Assembly: GCF_029168945.1 (NCBI RefSeq)
Contig: NC_083601.1
Coordinates: forward strand, 18,504,160-18,568,159
Direction: 5' to 3'
Length of the DNA: 64,000 nt
DNA from: Cannabis sativa
Lineage: Eukaryota > Streptophyta > Magnoliopsida > Rosales > Cannabaceae
Positions within the stretch are counted from its first letter, which is position 1. Every line of letters begins with the position of its first letter. The notes beneath the pieces were generated by a model, which worked only from the letters and a program-made list of their open reading frames with translations, was not told where the DNA came from and did not search any database. Shown in pieces: positions 49,148 to 60,073 of this stretch. The position numbers were made by a program, and so were the translations under genes.

Positions 49148-49328
49148 TACATATATCCAAAAGATTATGTATTATCGATAAAATATTGCATATATCCTAA
49201 AGATTATGCATCATCGAGAAAATATTGCATATATCCTGAAGATTATGCATCCTCGATAAAATATTGCATATATCCTGATGATTATGCGTCCTCAATAAAA
49301 TCTTGCATATATCCTGAAGATTATGCAA
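49148..49328 (+). repeat. 39-bp tandem repeat, about 4.6 copies
   Basis: The unit is CATATATCCTGAAGATTATG followed by CATCCTCGATAAAATATTG. Each unit forms a hairpin TGCATA...TATGCA around ATC-CTGAA-GAT. The copies differ by 1-5 bases. The minus-strand frame 49292-49516 is only a shadow. Confidence 0.9.
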
Positions 49329-52300
49329 ACGTAATATTCATTATATAGTTGATGGATATATAATGAAAGAGATGAATACATATTTATATATATGTTCTTG
49401 TATTCTTTGAGGACAATGAAAAGTAATCTAATATCGATATAGATTTTGACAAACATTTCCTGAAGTAAATGTTTTATTTTTGTCAAAAAAAAATGATTGT
49501 ATTTATGTGAATACAACTAAAGAATCATTAAAAATGATTATTATTGATGCAATTTTATAGTGGGTTTTGAATATCCAAAAAAGAATGTTAAGAAAATTGC
49601 ATTGAAACATCAAAGTATAAGAATAACAGTGAGCATGACTAATGTTATTTAAATACATGAGACATGTATTTATTGTTCATCATTCCCTGCAGAGAATGAT
49701 ACGAATTGAATTCAACTACTTTTAAAGATTGTTTGTATTAGTCATGTTACTATACATTGTTATTACTTGCAATGTTGGAAATTATTACATGTGACATATA
49801 TTAAAGATCAAATTTTGCATACATCTTGGAGATTATGCAAAAATTGTATTCATATATTCTTTGAAATATTGTTAAAGAAATTGTTGAGTAATTTCTTTTT
49901 ACATATGAACAAGTAATAAATTTTTAAGAAATTTATAATAATGTTCTACTTGTTCAACGTCATTCCCCGAAGTGAATGTAATGATTTTAAATAATCAATG
50001 GCATTGTTTGCTACTCAAATATTTCCAGAAGAAATTGGAAACAACCAAAAGATGAAATACCACACACAATCAAAGTGCATGAAATCTATATATCATGTGT
50101 GGAATTGAATAATAGTGGTCGCGTACCTGTAGTACGGACATACTTATAATCAAGATAAAAGTATACTTGATTATTTAATAGAATGTGAATTGTACAAACT
50201 TATTGTACATTTAGAATATTTAAATATCATTACCTAAAGAGAATGAATAGACATGAAATTCTATTTCAAAGAATATAGATTTCACATATATTGGTGATGC
50301 CAGAAGCAAATTAATATATACATATTTTATTATTTCTTGAAATCAATAGTTTCAAACTATTGTTGGCACAGGATATGTATATATATAGTTACTATATAAT
50401 TCAGTTTGCATATTCCCAAAAGTGGATATATAATTTACTAATATTTGTTAGTGATCCAATATAATCAAAGTGATAAAGAATCACAAAATGATTATTTGAA
50501 AAGCTTCCTGAAGAAGTCTTACATACAATTGCTACTTGGAGTAGTAAAATATATTTGTATGTACCTAGATGTATAACTTTTATCTAGTTATAAAAGTGAT
50601 AAGAAATAACTTATTATATGTACTGGTTGTACATTTAAATATATAATATATCAAGTCATGATAATTAGACTGATGAATAGTCTATTAATAAATTAGACGA
50701 CTTGTTAAAAAGATACCAGGAAAAATGAATGATATATTATGGTTATATCTATTTGACCATTACAATAACATGATGAAGTTGTCATGTATCTTTTAAATTA
50801 TACACATCATTGAATTGATGATAGTGATTCCTGAAGAAATATAAAGTTTGATAAACATAATAGTGACTCCTGAAGAGTGTATATGTTTTGGAGAATAATA
50901 TAATTATATTATTCGTGTATATAAAAATGAAACTTTTTATGATTACTTATATGTTGTAGTGATTTTACATTACCTTGTGAAAGTTTCATTGAAATACAAA
51001 TTATAGTGAACCTGAAGTTCATGAATTGAATTATTTTGACATGATCAATCATATGCAATAAATTGTCAAAGAATTTGACTAAATTTTGTTGAAGAACCAG
51101 AAGATTCTTCTCATTGTTATTTATAAGGCTCAAAAGAAGAATGTGCATATATTTCCACATAGAAAATATTTAAATTATATTTTCTTAACAATCTTGAGCC
51201 ATTGTTAGATTTTTATTGCATAGTTTCTTATCGATGTGATAAGATTATATAATCATGCATTTACAAAATGTGTAAATTTATGTATTTCTAATTATACACG
51301 TATGCCTCATTCTTAGAAATGAATTAAGTTCATAAGGATTGAACTTGAAACTGAAGTTTATTGAACCTGAAGTTCAATGTCATATAGTATATATGAGTTT
51401 AAACAAATATTGATTCATTGTGATATACTGAAATCCCTACAGGTATATTAATATTATTAGATATCACAATTTTTAAAAATTCTCTCGATCAGGGGGAGAG
51501 AAGCAGTTGGGATCGATGATAATTTTTGAAAAATGATCCTTGCACAAAGTATATAAGAACAATATAGTTCAAAATGATATATACCAACTGCAAATCAATA
51601 TTATTCAAAGTTGAGATAGAATGAGTTGAAAACGCCTGAAGCGTAAATGAACAATGTAGAAATTATTAATAAATGTTCATTTGATTTGCCCTGAAGTTGT
51701 TAAATCTAGAGGTACTCATGGAGATACCTTATTGTTATAAAGTATTAAAATGATAACCGTGATGAAAACGGTACTCAAAAAGACTCCCAAGAGAAGTTAG
51801 ACATAACACATTTGATCATAATTGAATCCCTGAAGTGATTCTATATAGGTACCTATAAATGATAAACATATTTGAAAATATGTAATTTAAAGAGATCTCT
51901 ATAAGTTATGTCAATATGGGAGGAAATTATCATTTATTGAAATTTTTGTCGACAATAAATATTGAATGTGTGCATATGCAATAAACTAACATGAGATAGC
52001 AAGGATCATGGTATTAGATTTGTCGAGAATCATCGACATACATTTTGATTTTTGGCCAAAATATTATGACGCAAATTGTGCAAATTTACTCACATAAAGT
52101 GAAGTAAGACCTGTAGGGTGTGCAAATAAATATTTCTAATGAGAAATTTGCATATATGTATCTGTACATAATGAATTGTTGTACAAAGTTTGCATAGACA
52201 TGAGATTGATTGAAGTAAGGCTTAAATATTGAGAAAATATAATCATGATTTGATTATAGCCTGGAATATATTTTATGAGGATTTATAAGCGTCACATAAA

Positions 52301-52923
52301 TGTTGCAACAAAAGGTTATTTATTTGGAGCTCCTAATATAGTGAGAATTTGAAATAAGCCTTATCTAAAAATTCTAGAAGAATTTAATACATGTCTTAAG
52401 TGATATAAATTCAAAGTCGCGCGCACTATATGACAAAGATCTTTGTATGAAATAAAGACATGTAAGTAAATTATTATTTGAAAAATACCTATGGTTGTCT
52501 ATGCAATATAAATACGTAAATTATACGTTGTGATAGACTCTTGAAGAGTTTTTGATTAATTGAAGAACAAACTTTTCTTTCTTTTGTATTTCGAGAAATA
52601 TTAATGTATAAAGTTTGTTCATTAGTATTGAAGTCCTGAAGTACTTCATATGTATCAAGAATTATAGATATATGATCATTTGATATGGAAATTAAGATCA
52701 TAAAACAAGATGGAATAAATATATGGTCTTGGAGTACCATCATTGTCACAAATGAAAATTTGTAGTACCATCAATGTGTTATGTTCATATCTACTTGAAA
52801 TTTTAAATTTTCGTATGAACAAAGTTGTGTACACACATGAATGATACAATTAGTTGGATAAAGACTAATGTTCCACGAACCCCTCATCTATAATTTAGAA
52901 GTCCATACATACTCTGGAAGAGT
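49226..52923 (+). repeat. Dispersed array of short hairpins with 5-base CTGAA-type loops
   Basis: At least 20 short inverted repeats of 4-9 bp with unrelated stems but similar loops. Loop CTGAA or CCTGAAG(T): 49226-49249, 49303-49328, 49452-49473, 50866-50878 (ACTC/GAGT), 51007-51021 (TGAAC/GTTCA), 51361-51377 (TTGAAC/GTTCAA), 51632-51644 (ACGC/GCGT), 51824-51841, 52629-52648 (TGAAGT/ACTTCA). Loop TTGGA: 49813-49842, 50532-50544, 52723-52740. Loop TTGAA: 52537-52549. Loop CAGAA: 50021-50035, 51091-51110. Loop TAGAA: 52369-52385. Loop TGGAA: 52911-52923. Other 5-base loops: 50122-50136, 50191-50209, 50618-50634. GATGAAW loops: 50666-50684, 51756-51772. No protein explanation fits, because stems vary and frames are closed. 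Confidence 0.8.
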
Positions 52924-53054
52924 TATAGAAAATATATGATCAAAGATTATATATGGTGATATTTTAAAAGTAATAACAATAATCTTATGAGATCTATTAT
53001 CACCAAAAGAATTATGGATCATATGTGCATGAGGGAGAGACATATTCATGTTTC

Positions 53055-53670
53055 ACTCTTTTTCCCTTAGTTCAGGTTTTGTCCCACTGGGTTTTCCTGG
53101 CAAGGTTTTTAACGAGGCAACTTGCAAATAGTTATGAATATGAAATATATATTGTACTCTTTTTCCCTAGCTCAGATTTTGTCCTACTGGGTTTTTCTGG
53201 CAAGGTTTTTAACGAGACAACTATAAATCATGTTAACATACTTGCATTTTATGAAGCAAGTAGAGAATGTGTGGGAGTGAGATCATTGACATAGCATATT
53301 CGGGAAACATATGGATTGCACTCAATAAAGAAGTATCAACCCAAGCAATTCTCTATGGATAATGCTGCTTGCATCGCTCAACTAAAAGGAGGTACATTGA
53401 AGGAGATAGAGATAGAACACATTTCACGAAATTCTTCTTTATACGCTTCAAGAAAATACATATTGGTGTTCAACATATTTAATCAAGTGTCAATCTTGTA
53501 ACTTATTCACAAAGTTATTACCAACATCAACATTTGAGAAGACGGTAGATAAGATCGAAATTCGTCGATTAGAAGATCTCCACAAATGCTTAAATGAGGG
53601 GGAGTTAGTTTACACTATACTCTTTTTCCTTTGATCAAGTTTTCAGCAAGATTTTTAATAAGGCAGTTAT
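53055..53670 (+). repeat. Triplicated copia 3'-end motif
   Basis: The block ACTCTTTTTCCCT, TTTTGTCCCACTGGGTTTT, CAAGGTTTTTAACGAG, GCAACT occurs at 53055-53122 and 53156-53222, and a diverged copy at 53618-53670 lies before the purine tract. In related copia elements this motif is found once, after pol. Two copies here lie upstream of the RNase H remnant. Confidence 0.8.
53227..53603 (+). pseudogene. Copia RNase H C-terminal remnant
   Basis: It reads NHVNILAFYEASRECVGVRS, a stop near 53292, HIRETYGLHSIKKYQ, DNAACIAQLKGGTLKEIEIEHIS, then after a frameshift near 53495 LFTKLLPTSTFEKTVDKI and RRLEDLH. This is the end of a copia polyprotein (RNase H; its acidic DNAACIAQ motif is kept). The expected GDRTKHISPKF has become EIEIEHISRNS. 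Everything upstream of it (gag to reverse transcriptase) is absent. Confidence 0.85.
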
Positions 53671-53680
53671 TATGGACATC

Positions 53681-53690
53681 CAAGGGGGAG
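53681..53690 (+). other. Polypurine tract of the hairpin-rich copia element
   Basis: CAAGGGGGAG directly precedes the 3' LTR. Confidence 0.9.
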
Positions 53691-53932
53691 TGTTATAAAT
53701 ATTATTAATTATGTGGATGTCCAAATCTTTTATTTATTACCATTAATTGTAATTAACATTACTCTTTTCTTAGTTTCCCTTTTTTTTAATTTCTTAATAT
53801 CTCACTCTTGTATTTGTATAAATAGGGGTTCACCCCATTGGAATAAACAACTCAGAAATTCTCATTCACTTTCTCTTTCTCTCTTCATCTTCTTCTTCTT
53901 TCCTCTCATTTACTTTATATTATTTTATAACA
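53691..53932 (+). repeat. 3' LTR of the hairpin-rich copia element
   Basis: 242 bp, the same as the 5' LTR except one extra T near 53780. Confidence 0.95.
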
Positions 53933-53937
53933 ATTAT

Positions 53938-55660
53938 TAATATTTTCTATTAATAAGGTATTGCATTTTTAATTTTCTTACTAACTATAATTTATACCCT
54001 ATATATACATCTATTACAATATATTTATATTTTTATATATATATAATCAAAGAGGTGAGGAGACATTTTTCCTTCAAATACTTTCTTTTCTCTAATTTGT
54101 AATTTTTTATTTATTTAATTTTTACTAATAATATCAATTGATTAAAAGAGAATATATAGAATCCTAATTGACATTTTAATAGAGTAATTATTATGTGTGT
54201 ATTGTTAGAATTTTAATAGGCAAATTATATTAATTAATAGACATGTTATTACACTAAAAAAGTAATAGAGTAGAATTCTAATAGCTAGAGAAATTGCAAA
54301 TTATTATGTGTGTGTAGTATTAGAATTCTCATAAGCAAATATTAACTTAAAAGAAAAAAAAAGATAAATTATTATTATTATTATTATTATTATTATTGTT
54401 GTGACATTCTTTTTATATGCCAATATTTTAACAGAATATGCCAATATATGTAACAAAAAAAAATTCATGTTAGTGGATATGAAAAGGTGACTTTCTAATT
54501 TTATTTATTCTTTTTTATTATTTATTATCTATCTTCCTTTTACTAATAATAATATTAAATATTAGTAAACGGTTAAAGATTTTAAATGTATTAATAATTA
54601 TTATTAAATATTTTTTTTTTGAAAGGGATTATTTTTATTTATTTTATTTTCTTTATTTCTCATTTAAGAATATATATTTTATTATTAATGGCTTTTAACC
54701 TAAACAAACGAAATCAATACGATTATTATAAGAAAAATAAGAAGACAAAAAACTGTTTTGATACTCTTCTATATTCTTATTTTTCTGTTTTTTCTTTTTT
54801 TATATATCAATTAATAGTAGAGTGATGATTCCTTTTTCTTCTTTATTAGGAGTCATATATATATATATATAAATATATATTTTCTTATTTTTCATCATTT
54901 TATTTTAGTATTAACATTATTTATTTTACTTTTTATTTACTCAATTTAATTTGTTTGACATTTTATATGTATTTTCACATTAAATTTCTTTTTCTCATAT
55001 CATATATATAATAAATTATGTGTTACATTTATACATATATTATTTTAATAATTCTCTTTTTTTCCCTTTATATTTGTATATTTATATATTTTTAATTTGT
55101 ATTATTAAGTAGTGATATTACAGTCTACATGTATTTTTTTTTCTACTATTGTTATATTTGTTATCCATTTATATATGATACTTTAGTTTTTGCATAATTT
55201 GAATAATATAGATCGATGATAATTTTAAGAAATGAAAATAGTGGAGAATCTACTTCTAATTTTGCAATATCTTTATAAACTTACTTTTGCAAATGGATAC
55301 AAAGAGGAGCGAGAAGATATTTCTATATAATATTGTCTTCAAAAGCTACAAAACTAATTTTTAACCTACATACATGAAAAATATATATTTATATATTGAT
55401 GCAAAATAAATTTAAAACAAAAAAATTTAATATATATATAGATAATAACAGTATATTGTATAACAGTATATGTATATTGTATAATGTCTTTATTATTACA
55501 AATTGTTTCATTCAAAAAATACATGATTTTGAGAAAATAATAATAGTATATCGTATAATATACCACTCATTTAGTACTAATATTTTGTAATCACAATAAT
55601 AATAAAAATAAAAATTTATAAGACTGCGGAAAGCGCGGCTTAATTACCTAATTTCTTCAT
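53938..55660. other. AT-rich intergenic sequence
   Basis: (ATT)n at about 54368-54400, (AT)n at about 54857-54871. No credible gene; open frames are AT-rich chance frames. Confidence 0.45.
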
Positions 55661-55801
55661 AATTGCATTGTGTCCAAATTATTATTGTCAGTGCGCATAC
55701 ATATATGATGCCTTTAATAATTTAGTGGCACTTTTGATGAAATAACACTTAATAATTGCATTGTGTCCAAATTATTATTGTCAGTGCGCATACATATATG
55801 A
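55661..55801. repeat. 48-bp perfect direct repeat, 93-bp period, upstream of the UGT pseudogene
   Basis: The segment from AATTGCATTGTGTCC to GTGCGCATACATATATGA is identical at 55661-55708 and 55754-55801. The second copy ends 38 bases before the UGT start codon, so the duplication is in its promoter or leader. Confidence 0.9.
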
Positions 55802-55839
55802 GAGAGTCATCTTTCTCCTACAAATCAAATTAACGAAAT

Positions 55840-56665
55840 ATGGAGAACAATAAACTAAATAGTGATGTTAACCAACTTCACATAGCAGTATTCCCATGGC
55901 TAGCACAAGGCCATTTACTCCCATTTTTCCAAGTCTCCATGTTCTTAGTTCAAAAGGGTCACCGTGTTTCCTTCATCACCACCCCAAAAAATCATACTAG
56001 GCTCCCAAAAAACTTAATTCCCTCAAATCTTTCCCATCTCATAACCTTTCGTTGACCTGCCTTTGCCACCAGTGGACGGCTAACCGGATGGAGCTGAATC
56101 AACCGCTGACTTACCCATTCACAAAGTCCCTTTCCTCAAGAAAGCCTTCGATGGACTCCAACCAAGTTTGACTAAGTTTCTACAAGACTCTTGCTATGAC
56201 ATTACTTGGATCATCTACGACTTCGCTTGTTACTGGCTACCTCCACTCGCTAGCCGGCTGGGAATCAAGTTGGTTTACCTTTCCATAATGAATGCCACGT
56301 CGAGGGCGTTTATGATACCACCCTCGAAAACTGCTAGTAGTAATTATCGTAGCAAACCAGAGGATTTTACAGTGGTTCCTAAGTGGTGGAAGGATATGCC
56401 TTACAGCGTTGCTTTTAAGTTGCACGAAATGGAGAATCACTGGAACTGCATGGACTCAGATGTGTCTGATTTTCAGCGGGTGATTGAGGTGGTTAAGGGT
56501 TGTCATATCATGCTCATCCGAACTTGCCCTGAGTTCGAACCTGAATCGTTGAGTCTTCTCAAGACTCTTCACAATAAACCGGTTCTACCAATTGGGTTGT
56601 TGCCGCCGTCTGAACCTCGTGACGATGAAGATCACGAGATATGGGAAGCTCTGAATTTATTATAA
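55840..56665 (+). pseudogene. UDP-glycosyltransferase of the UGT91 type, truncated and frameshifted
   Basis: The N-terminal half of a plant small-molecule glycosyltransferase. The start ATG at 55840 gives [20 protein letters not shown] then [20 protein letters not shown]; His25 in AQGHL is the likely catalytic base. An extra base near 56050 shifts the frame (ITF then VDLPLPPV). TAA at 56081-56083 follows in the new frame. Then LPIHKVPFLKKAFDGLQPS, WIIYDFACYWLPPLASRLGI and KGCHIMLIRTCPEFEPESL are clear UGT91-type text, ending NKPVLPIGLLPPSEP. The frame stops at 56665 after about 275 residues; the family is about 460. The C-terminal donor-sugar PSPG box is absent. It cannot make an active enzyme. 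No introns are needed. Confidence 0.92.
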
Positions 56666-57260
56666 TGATAATGATAATGTTATAATCTAGTTTATTAAAA
56701 TTACAAATATGTTAAAAGTTATTTTATATAATATTTTATTTTCTATATATTTTTAATTTTTTTTACAAATATAAATTTATATGCATTTGATAAAAATAAT
56801 TTTTAATATTTTTATATTAAATTTTATCGAATTTTTTTTTAAAAAAATAGAAACTCAAGTATATAAGAAAACTTTTAAGTTGATGTCGTTTATTAATATT
56901 AAATAAAATATAAATTATTTTCTTAAAAAAAATAAGAGATTTAATAATTATTTATTTTAAATATTATATTTTTTTTTAATGTATAATAAATAAGTAAATA
57001 TGATGTTAGTACAAAAGAATTATTATAGTCCTTTAATTAAAATAATTTTTTTTAAAAGTTGGGTTGGAGCAATTTTAGCTTTAGCTGTAGCTTCTCTAAA
57101 AATTCTTCAAAAAGTTGTTTTTTACTGCAAAAATCAACTTTAAGCTTTTTCAAAAGCTATGCCAAACGAGCTCATATACTATTTCTAATTTAGTGGTATA
57201 TATATATATATATATATTTTATTAAAACAACAAATTAATTTTACATTTAAGTATACTAAA
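56666..57260. other. AT-rich sequence after the UGT pseudogene
   Basis: No PSPG-box coding sequence appears. At about 57060-57175 text such as AAGCTTTTTCAAAAGCTATG followed by CCAAACGAGC resembles a MITE end, but no partner end was found. (AT)n at about 57195-57218. Confidence 0.4.
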
Positions 57261-58277
57261 TACTGCTACAAAAGTCAGAATTTACGAGGTCCTAAAAATA
57301 CTTTTTTCGAAAGACCGTTGCTAAAACAACTTAAGTAAATGTTTAAAACCGTCGGGAAAAATTAGTATTCCCAACGGTTTATAACAGTAATTACAGGAAT
57401 AGGTGACAATTTTAATTGAAAATCGTAAATTTATTGGAACCTTATACCCGACGGTAAACGGTTTTACCGTCGGGTATAAGGGCCTAATAAAAAATCGTTA
57501 CCTACTTCTCGCCACATTTTCCACGTGCCCACCTACTTCTTTTCTATTTCCCACATGCCCAACTATTTCTTCTCCATTTCCCACACCCTAAAACAAAAAT
57601 ATTCTTAACTCTCCAAAACCCCACCAACGCCTCCGCACCATCGCCCTCCTCTCTCACTGTCTTCCTCCGTCTCTCGACCTCCCTTTCTTCTCGTCTCTCT
57701 CGTCCATCGATCTCCACCCACCCCTCCTCCCGTCGGTCTCCCTCTCCTCTCCGTCGCATATGTCGGACCACCACCACCTCCCGTCGGTGTCCCTCTCATC
57801 TCCGTCTCATCCGTCGGACCACCACCACTTCCTGTCCGTCTCCCTCTCTCCCTTTCCCTCTCTCCGAGCTCGGTATAAATATATTTATTTATTTTTTTAT
57901 TTATTAGATATATATTTATTTTGTTATTGTATAAATTTAATGTGTTTTAAAGTTAGTTGTTATTGTAATAAAATTAATTAGTTGTTTCATTTTAATTTAA
58001 GTAAAATTATAAAACTAATGCAGAAAAAAATAAGAAAAAATACAGATTTTTCTATCATTAATGGCAAAAAAATCTGTATTTTTTTTTTTACATTCTCGAC
58101 GGTTTAAAACTATCGCCTATAATAGGGTATAGGCGACGATTTTAAATCGTGCCCTATACTATAGACGACGGTTGTTATAGGCGACAGTTTTACATATAGG
58201 TAACGGTTATAGAAACCGACGGGAATACTTTAAACGACTATTTAAAAATGTCGGGAAAAACTACTTTTGTAGTAGTA
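57261..58277. mobile_element. Mini-CACTA element, 1017 bp
   Basis: Inverted ends TACTGCTACAAAAGT and TACTACTACAAAAGT match in 14 of 15 bases; the flanks are AAA on both sides, the 3-bp duplication expected for CACTA. Subterminal CCGTCGGGAAAA, CGACGGTTT and similar motifs repeat about ten times. A perfect palindrome with 19-bp arms lies at 57440-57481. The middle (about 57500-57870) is a pyrimidine-rich foreign insert. No transposase. Confidence 0.85.
57731..57860. repeat. 51-bp tandem repeat in a pyrimidine-rich insert
   Basis: Units 57731-57781 and 57782-57832 share CGTCGGTNTCCCTCTC and GTCGGACCACCACCAC, followed by a partial third unit. The surrounding sequence is C/T-rich and GC-richer than the rest of the element, so it may be captured coding or leader DNA. 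The overlapping frames on both strands are low complexity and I do not call them genes. Confidence 0.8.
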
Positions 58278-58325
58278 AAACCAAATTTCTCATTATAAAT
58301 CTTGACTAAGTTCGTAAAAAGAAAA

Positions 58326-58688
58326 GGGTAAATACTATTTTGGACCCTATGTTTTACAAAAGTTACCAATTAGACCCTCTATTTTGTTAAATGACAAAAT
58401 AGACCCTGTATTTTCTAAAATGGTACAAATAGGACCCTTAACTTAATTTTTGACAACTTTCTTTTTAATATAACCAACTTGAAAATACGAACAGATTTAG
58501 AAAATATAAATAGTTTTGTCATAACACTTTTAGATCAGATTATTATTAAATTTTATTTTGACAAAAAATCAGTTCAGGGTCCTATTTTTACCATTTTGGA
58601 AAATACAGGGTCTATTTTGTCATTTAACAAAACAGAGGGTTCAATCGGTAACTTTTGCAAAACACAGGGTCCAAAATGATATTTACCC
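58326..58688. mobile_element. Foldback MITE, 363 bp
   Basis: It starts GGGTAAATACTATTTTGG and ends in the inverse. The arms pair over about 120 bases each (GACCCT, TTTTGTTAAATGACAAAATA and AAATACAGGGTC motifs). GAAAA flanks both sides (58321-58325, 58689-58693), possibly a short target duplication. Confidence 0.8.
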
Positions 58689-58873
58689 GAAAATACTTTA
58701 AGTAGCTTCATATGTATGTACTATAATTATATAAGTGTGAATAATTGGAATATACCATATAGATTCCTTAGCTCTTTGTCTTTTTTTTTACTCGTCTCTA
58801 TTTGGTTTTCTCTCTTGATCAACACATATATCTATCATCTCTCCCTATAACACGTATCTCAACTTTAATTTTA

Positions 58874-59271
58874 GGCTAATTAGTAATTTTTCCCCTTAGA
58901 CTTTGACATGTATCAAATTATGCTCTCTGAATTTTTTTTGGCCGTTAAAAATTCCCCCTGAACTATTGAGATTGTTAAATTTAAAGACTTTTGTCTAATT
59001 TCATTCAATTTTACTATTTCATTGATTGTTTATGTACTAAATCATGCTCCCCAGACTTTGATATCTACCAAATCATGCCCCTCAAACTTTGATATGTACT
59101 AAATCATGCCCCTTGAACTTTCATCCATGTTAGAATTTTTTACTAAAATTAGACAAAAGTCCTTAAATCTAATAATCTCAATAGTTCGGGGGAAATTTTT
59201 AACGGCCAAAATAGTTCAGGGACATGATTTAGTACATGTCAAAGTTCGGTAAGAAGAATTACTAATTAGCC
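58874..59271. mobile_element. Mutator-like MITE, 398 bp, with 9-bp target duplication
   Basis: The inverted ends are GGCTAATTAGTAATT and the exact inverse; arms continue with GACATGTA, AAATCATG and GGCCGTTAAAAATT motifs. The flanks TTAATTTTA at 58865-58873 and 59272-59280 are identical 9-mers, as for Mutator-like insertions. No coding content. Confidence 0.88.
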
Positions 59272-59280
59272 TTAATTTTA

Positions 59281-60073
59281 TTAAGAATTTAATAAAAAAA
59301 AAATCTCAACTTTAACTGGATGGTCAATAAGTCACCACATCAAATTTCTTTGAGTTTTGAATTTTATCACATCTATAGCATATTATATTTGCATAAGTAC
59401 TTATTCTTCTATCAGGTATATACTACATCTAATACACATATACTTAACCAAAAATTACATGAAACATGGGATTTTATAAAAAAAAGTTATAAAATATGAC
59501 ATTTATAAGTTTGTTATTTTTCTATGGTATTCTTTTACATTTACGATTTTTTATGATATTTGATATGCCATTTTTTTGAAAACCTATTATCCAAACTCAC
59601 ATTTCATGTTTTTGTTTCTAGCTTAATTAGTTTTATATTTTTAGTTTATTTTACATTTACATTTTACGGTTTTTTTCTATTTAAAAAATTTACACAAAAT
59701 ACTAACTTTTTTTTTTCAAACAATACATTTATAATTTGACAAGAATTTTTTTTACATTTATACTTTTTTTAATTTTTTTTTTAATTTTTTAACGTTTTTT
59801 ACTTATTAAAGTTTCAAAAAGTTTTTTTTTTGTCTTTTTTATATATTTTTAGCCAATTTTAGCTCTCTTTTTTCTTTTTATTTTTTAAGTCATTGCTGAT
59901 TTATTTTTTCTCTTTCTCTTCTCTCTCTTTCTATTTTTCTATTTTTTTTTTAATTTCTCTTTGTGTCTATCTTTTTTTTTTTTAATTTTTTTTCTCAAAC
60001 TAATTTTTTTCTCTTTGTATATATAAATATAAATATATTTAATAAATGTACATTTTTATATCTTATTTTTTTT
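59281..60073. other. T-rich sequence, no gene seen
   Basis: Long T tracts with few G or C. Near 59490 text resembling Mutator-like ends appears (CATGGGATTTTATAAAAAA), which may be the outer left edge of the inverted repeat that follows. Confidence 0.35.

Larger units (their letters stand above)
48556..53932 (+). mobile_element. Very young non-autonomous Ty1/copia element with hairpin-rich interior
   Basis: LTRs 48556-48796 and 53691-53932 differ only by one T in a T run (7 versus 8). The flanks ATTAT (48551-48555, 53933-53937) are an exact target duplication. A primer site follows the left LTR and a purine tract CAAGGGGGAG precedes the right LTR. The interior has no long ORF. Only the last part of a copia RNase H survives (53227-53603). 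The other 4 kb hold tandem repeats and many short hairpins. Near-identical LTRs mean it moved recently, so its proteins must come from elsewhere. Confidence 0.9.

Noticed and set aside
49148..49328. Possible CRISPR-like array (39-bp repeats)
   Set aside because: Contiguous tandem repeat without unique spacers, in a plant retrotransposon.
57544..57799. Arg/Gly-rich minus-strand ORFs
   Set aside because: Low-complexity frames produced by the C/T-rich tandem repeat.
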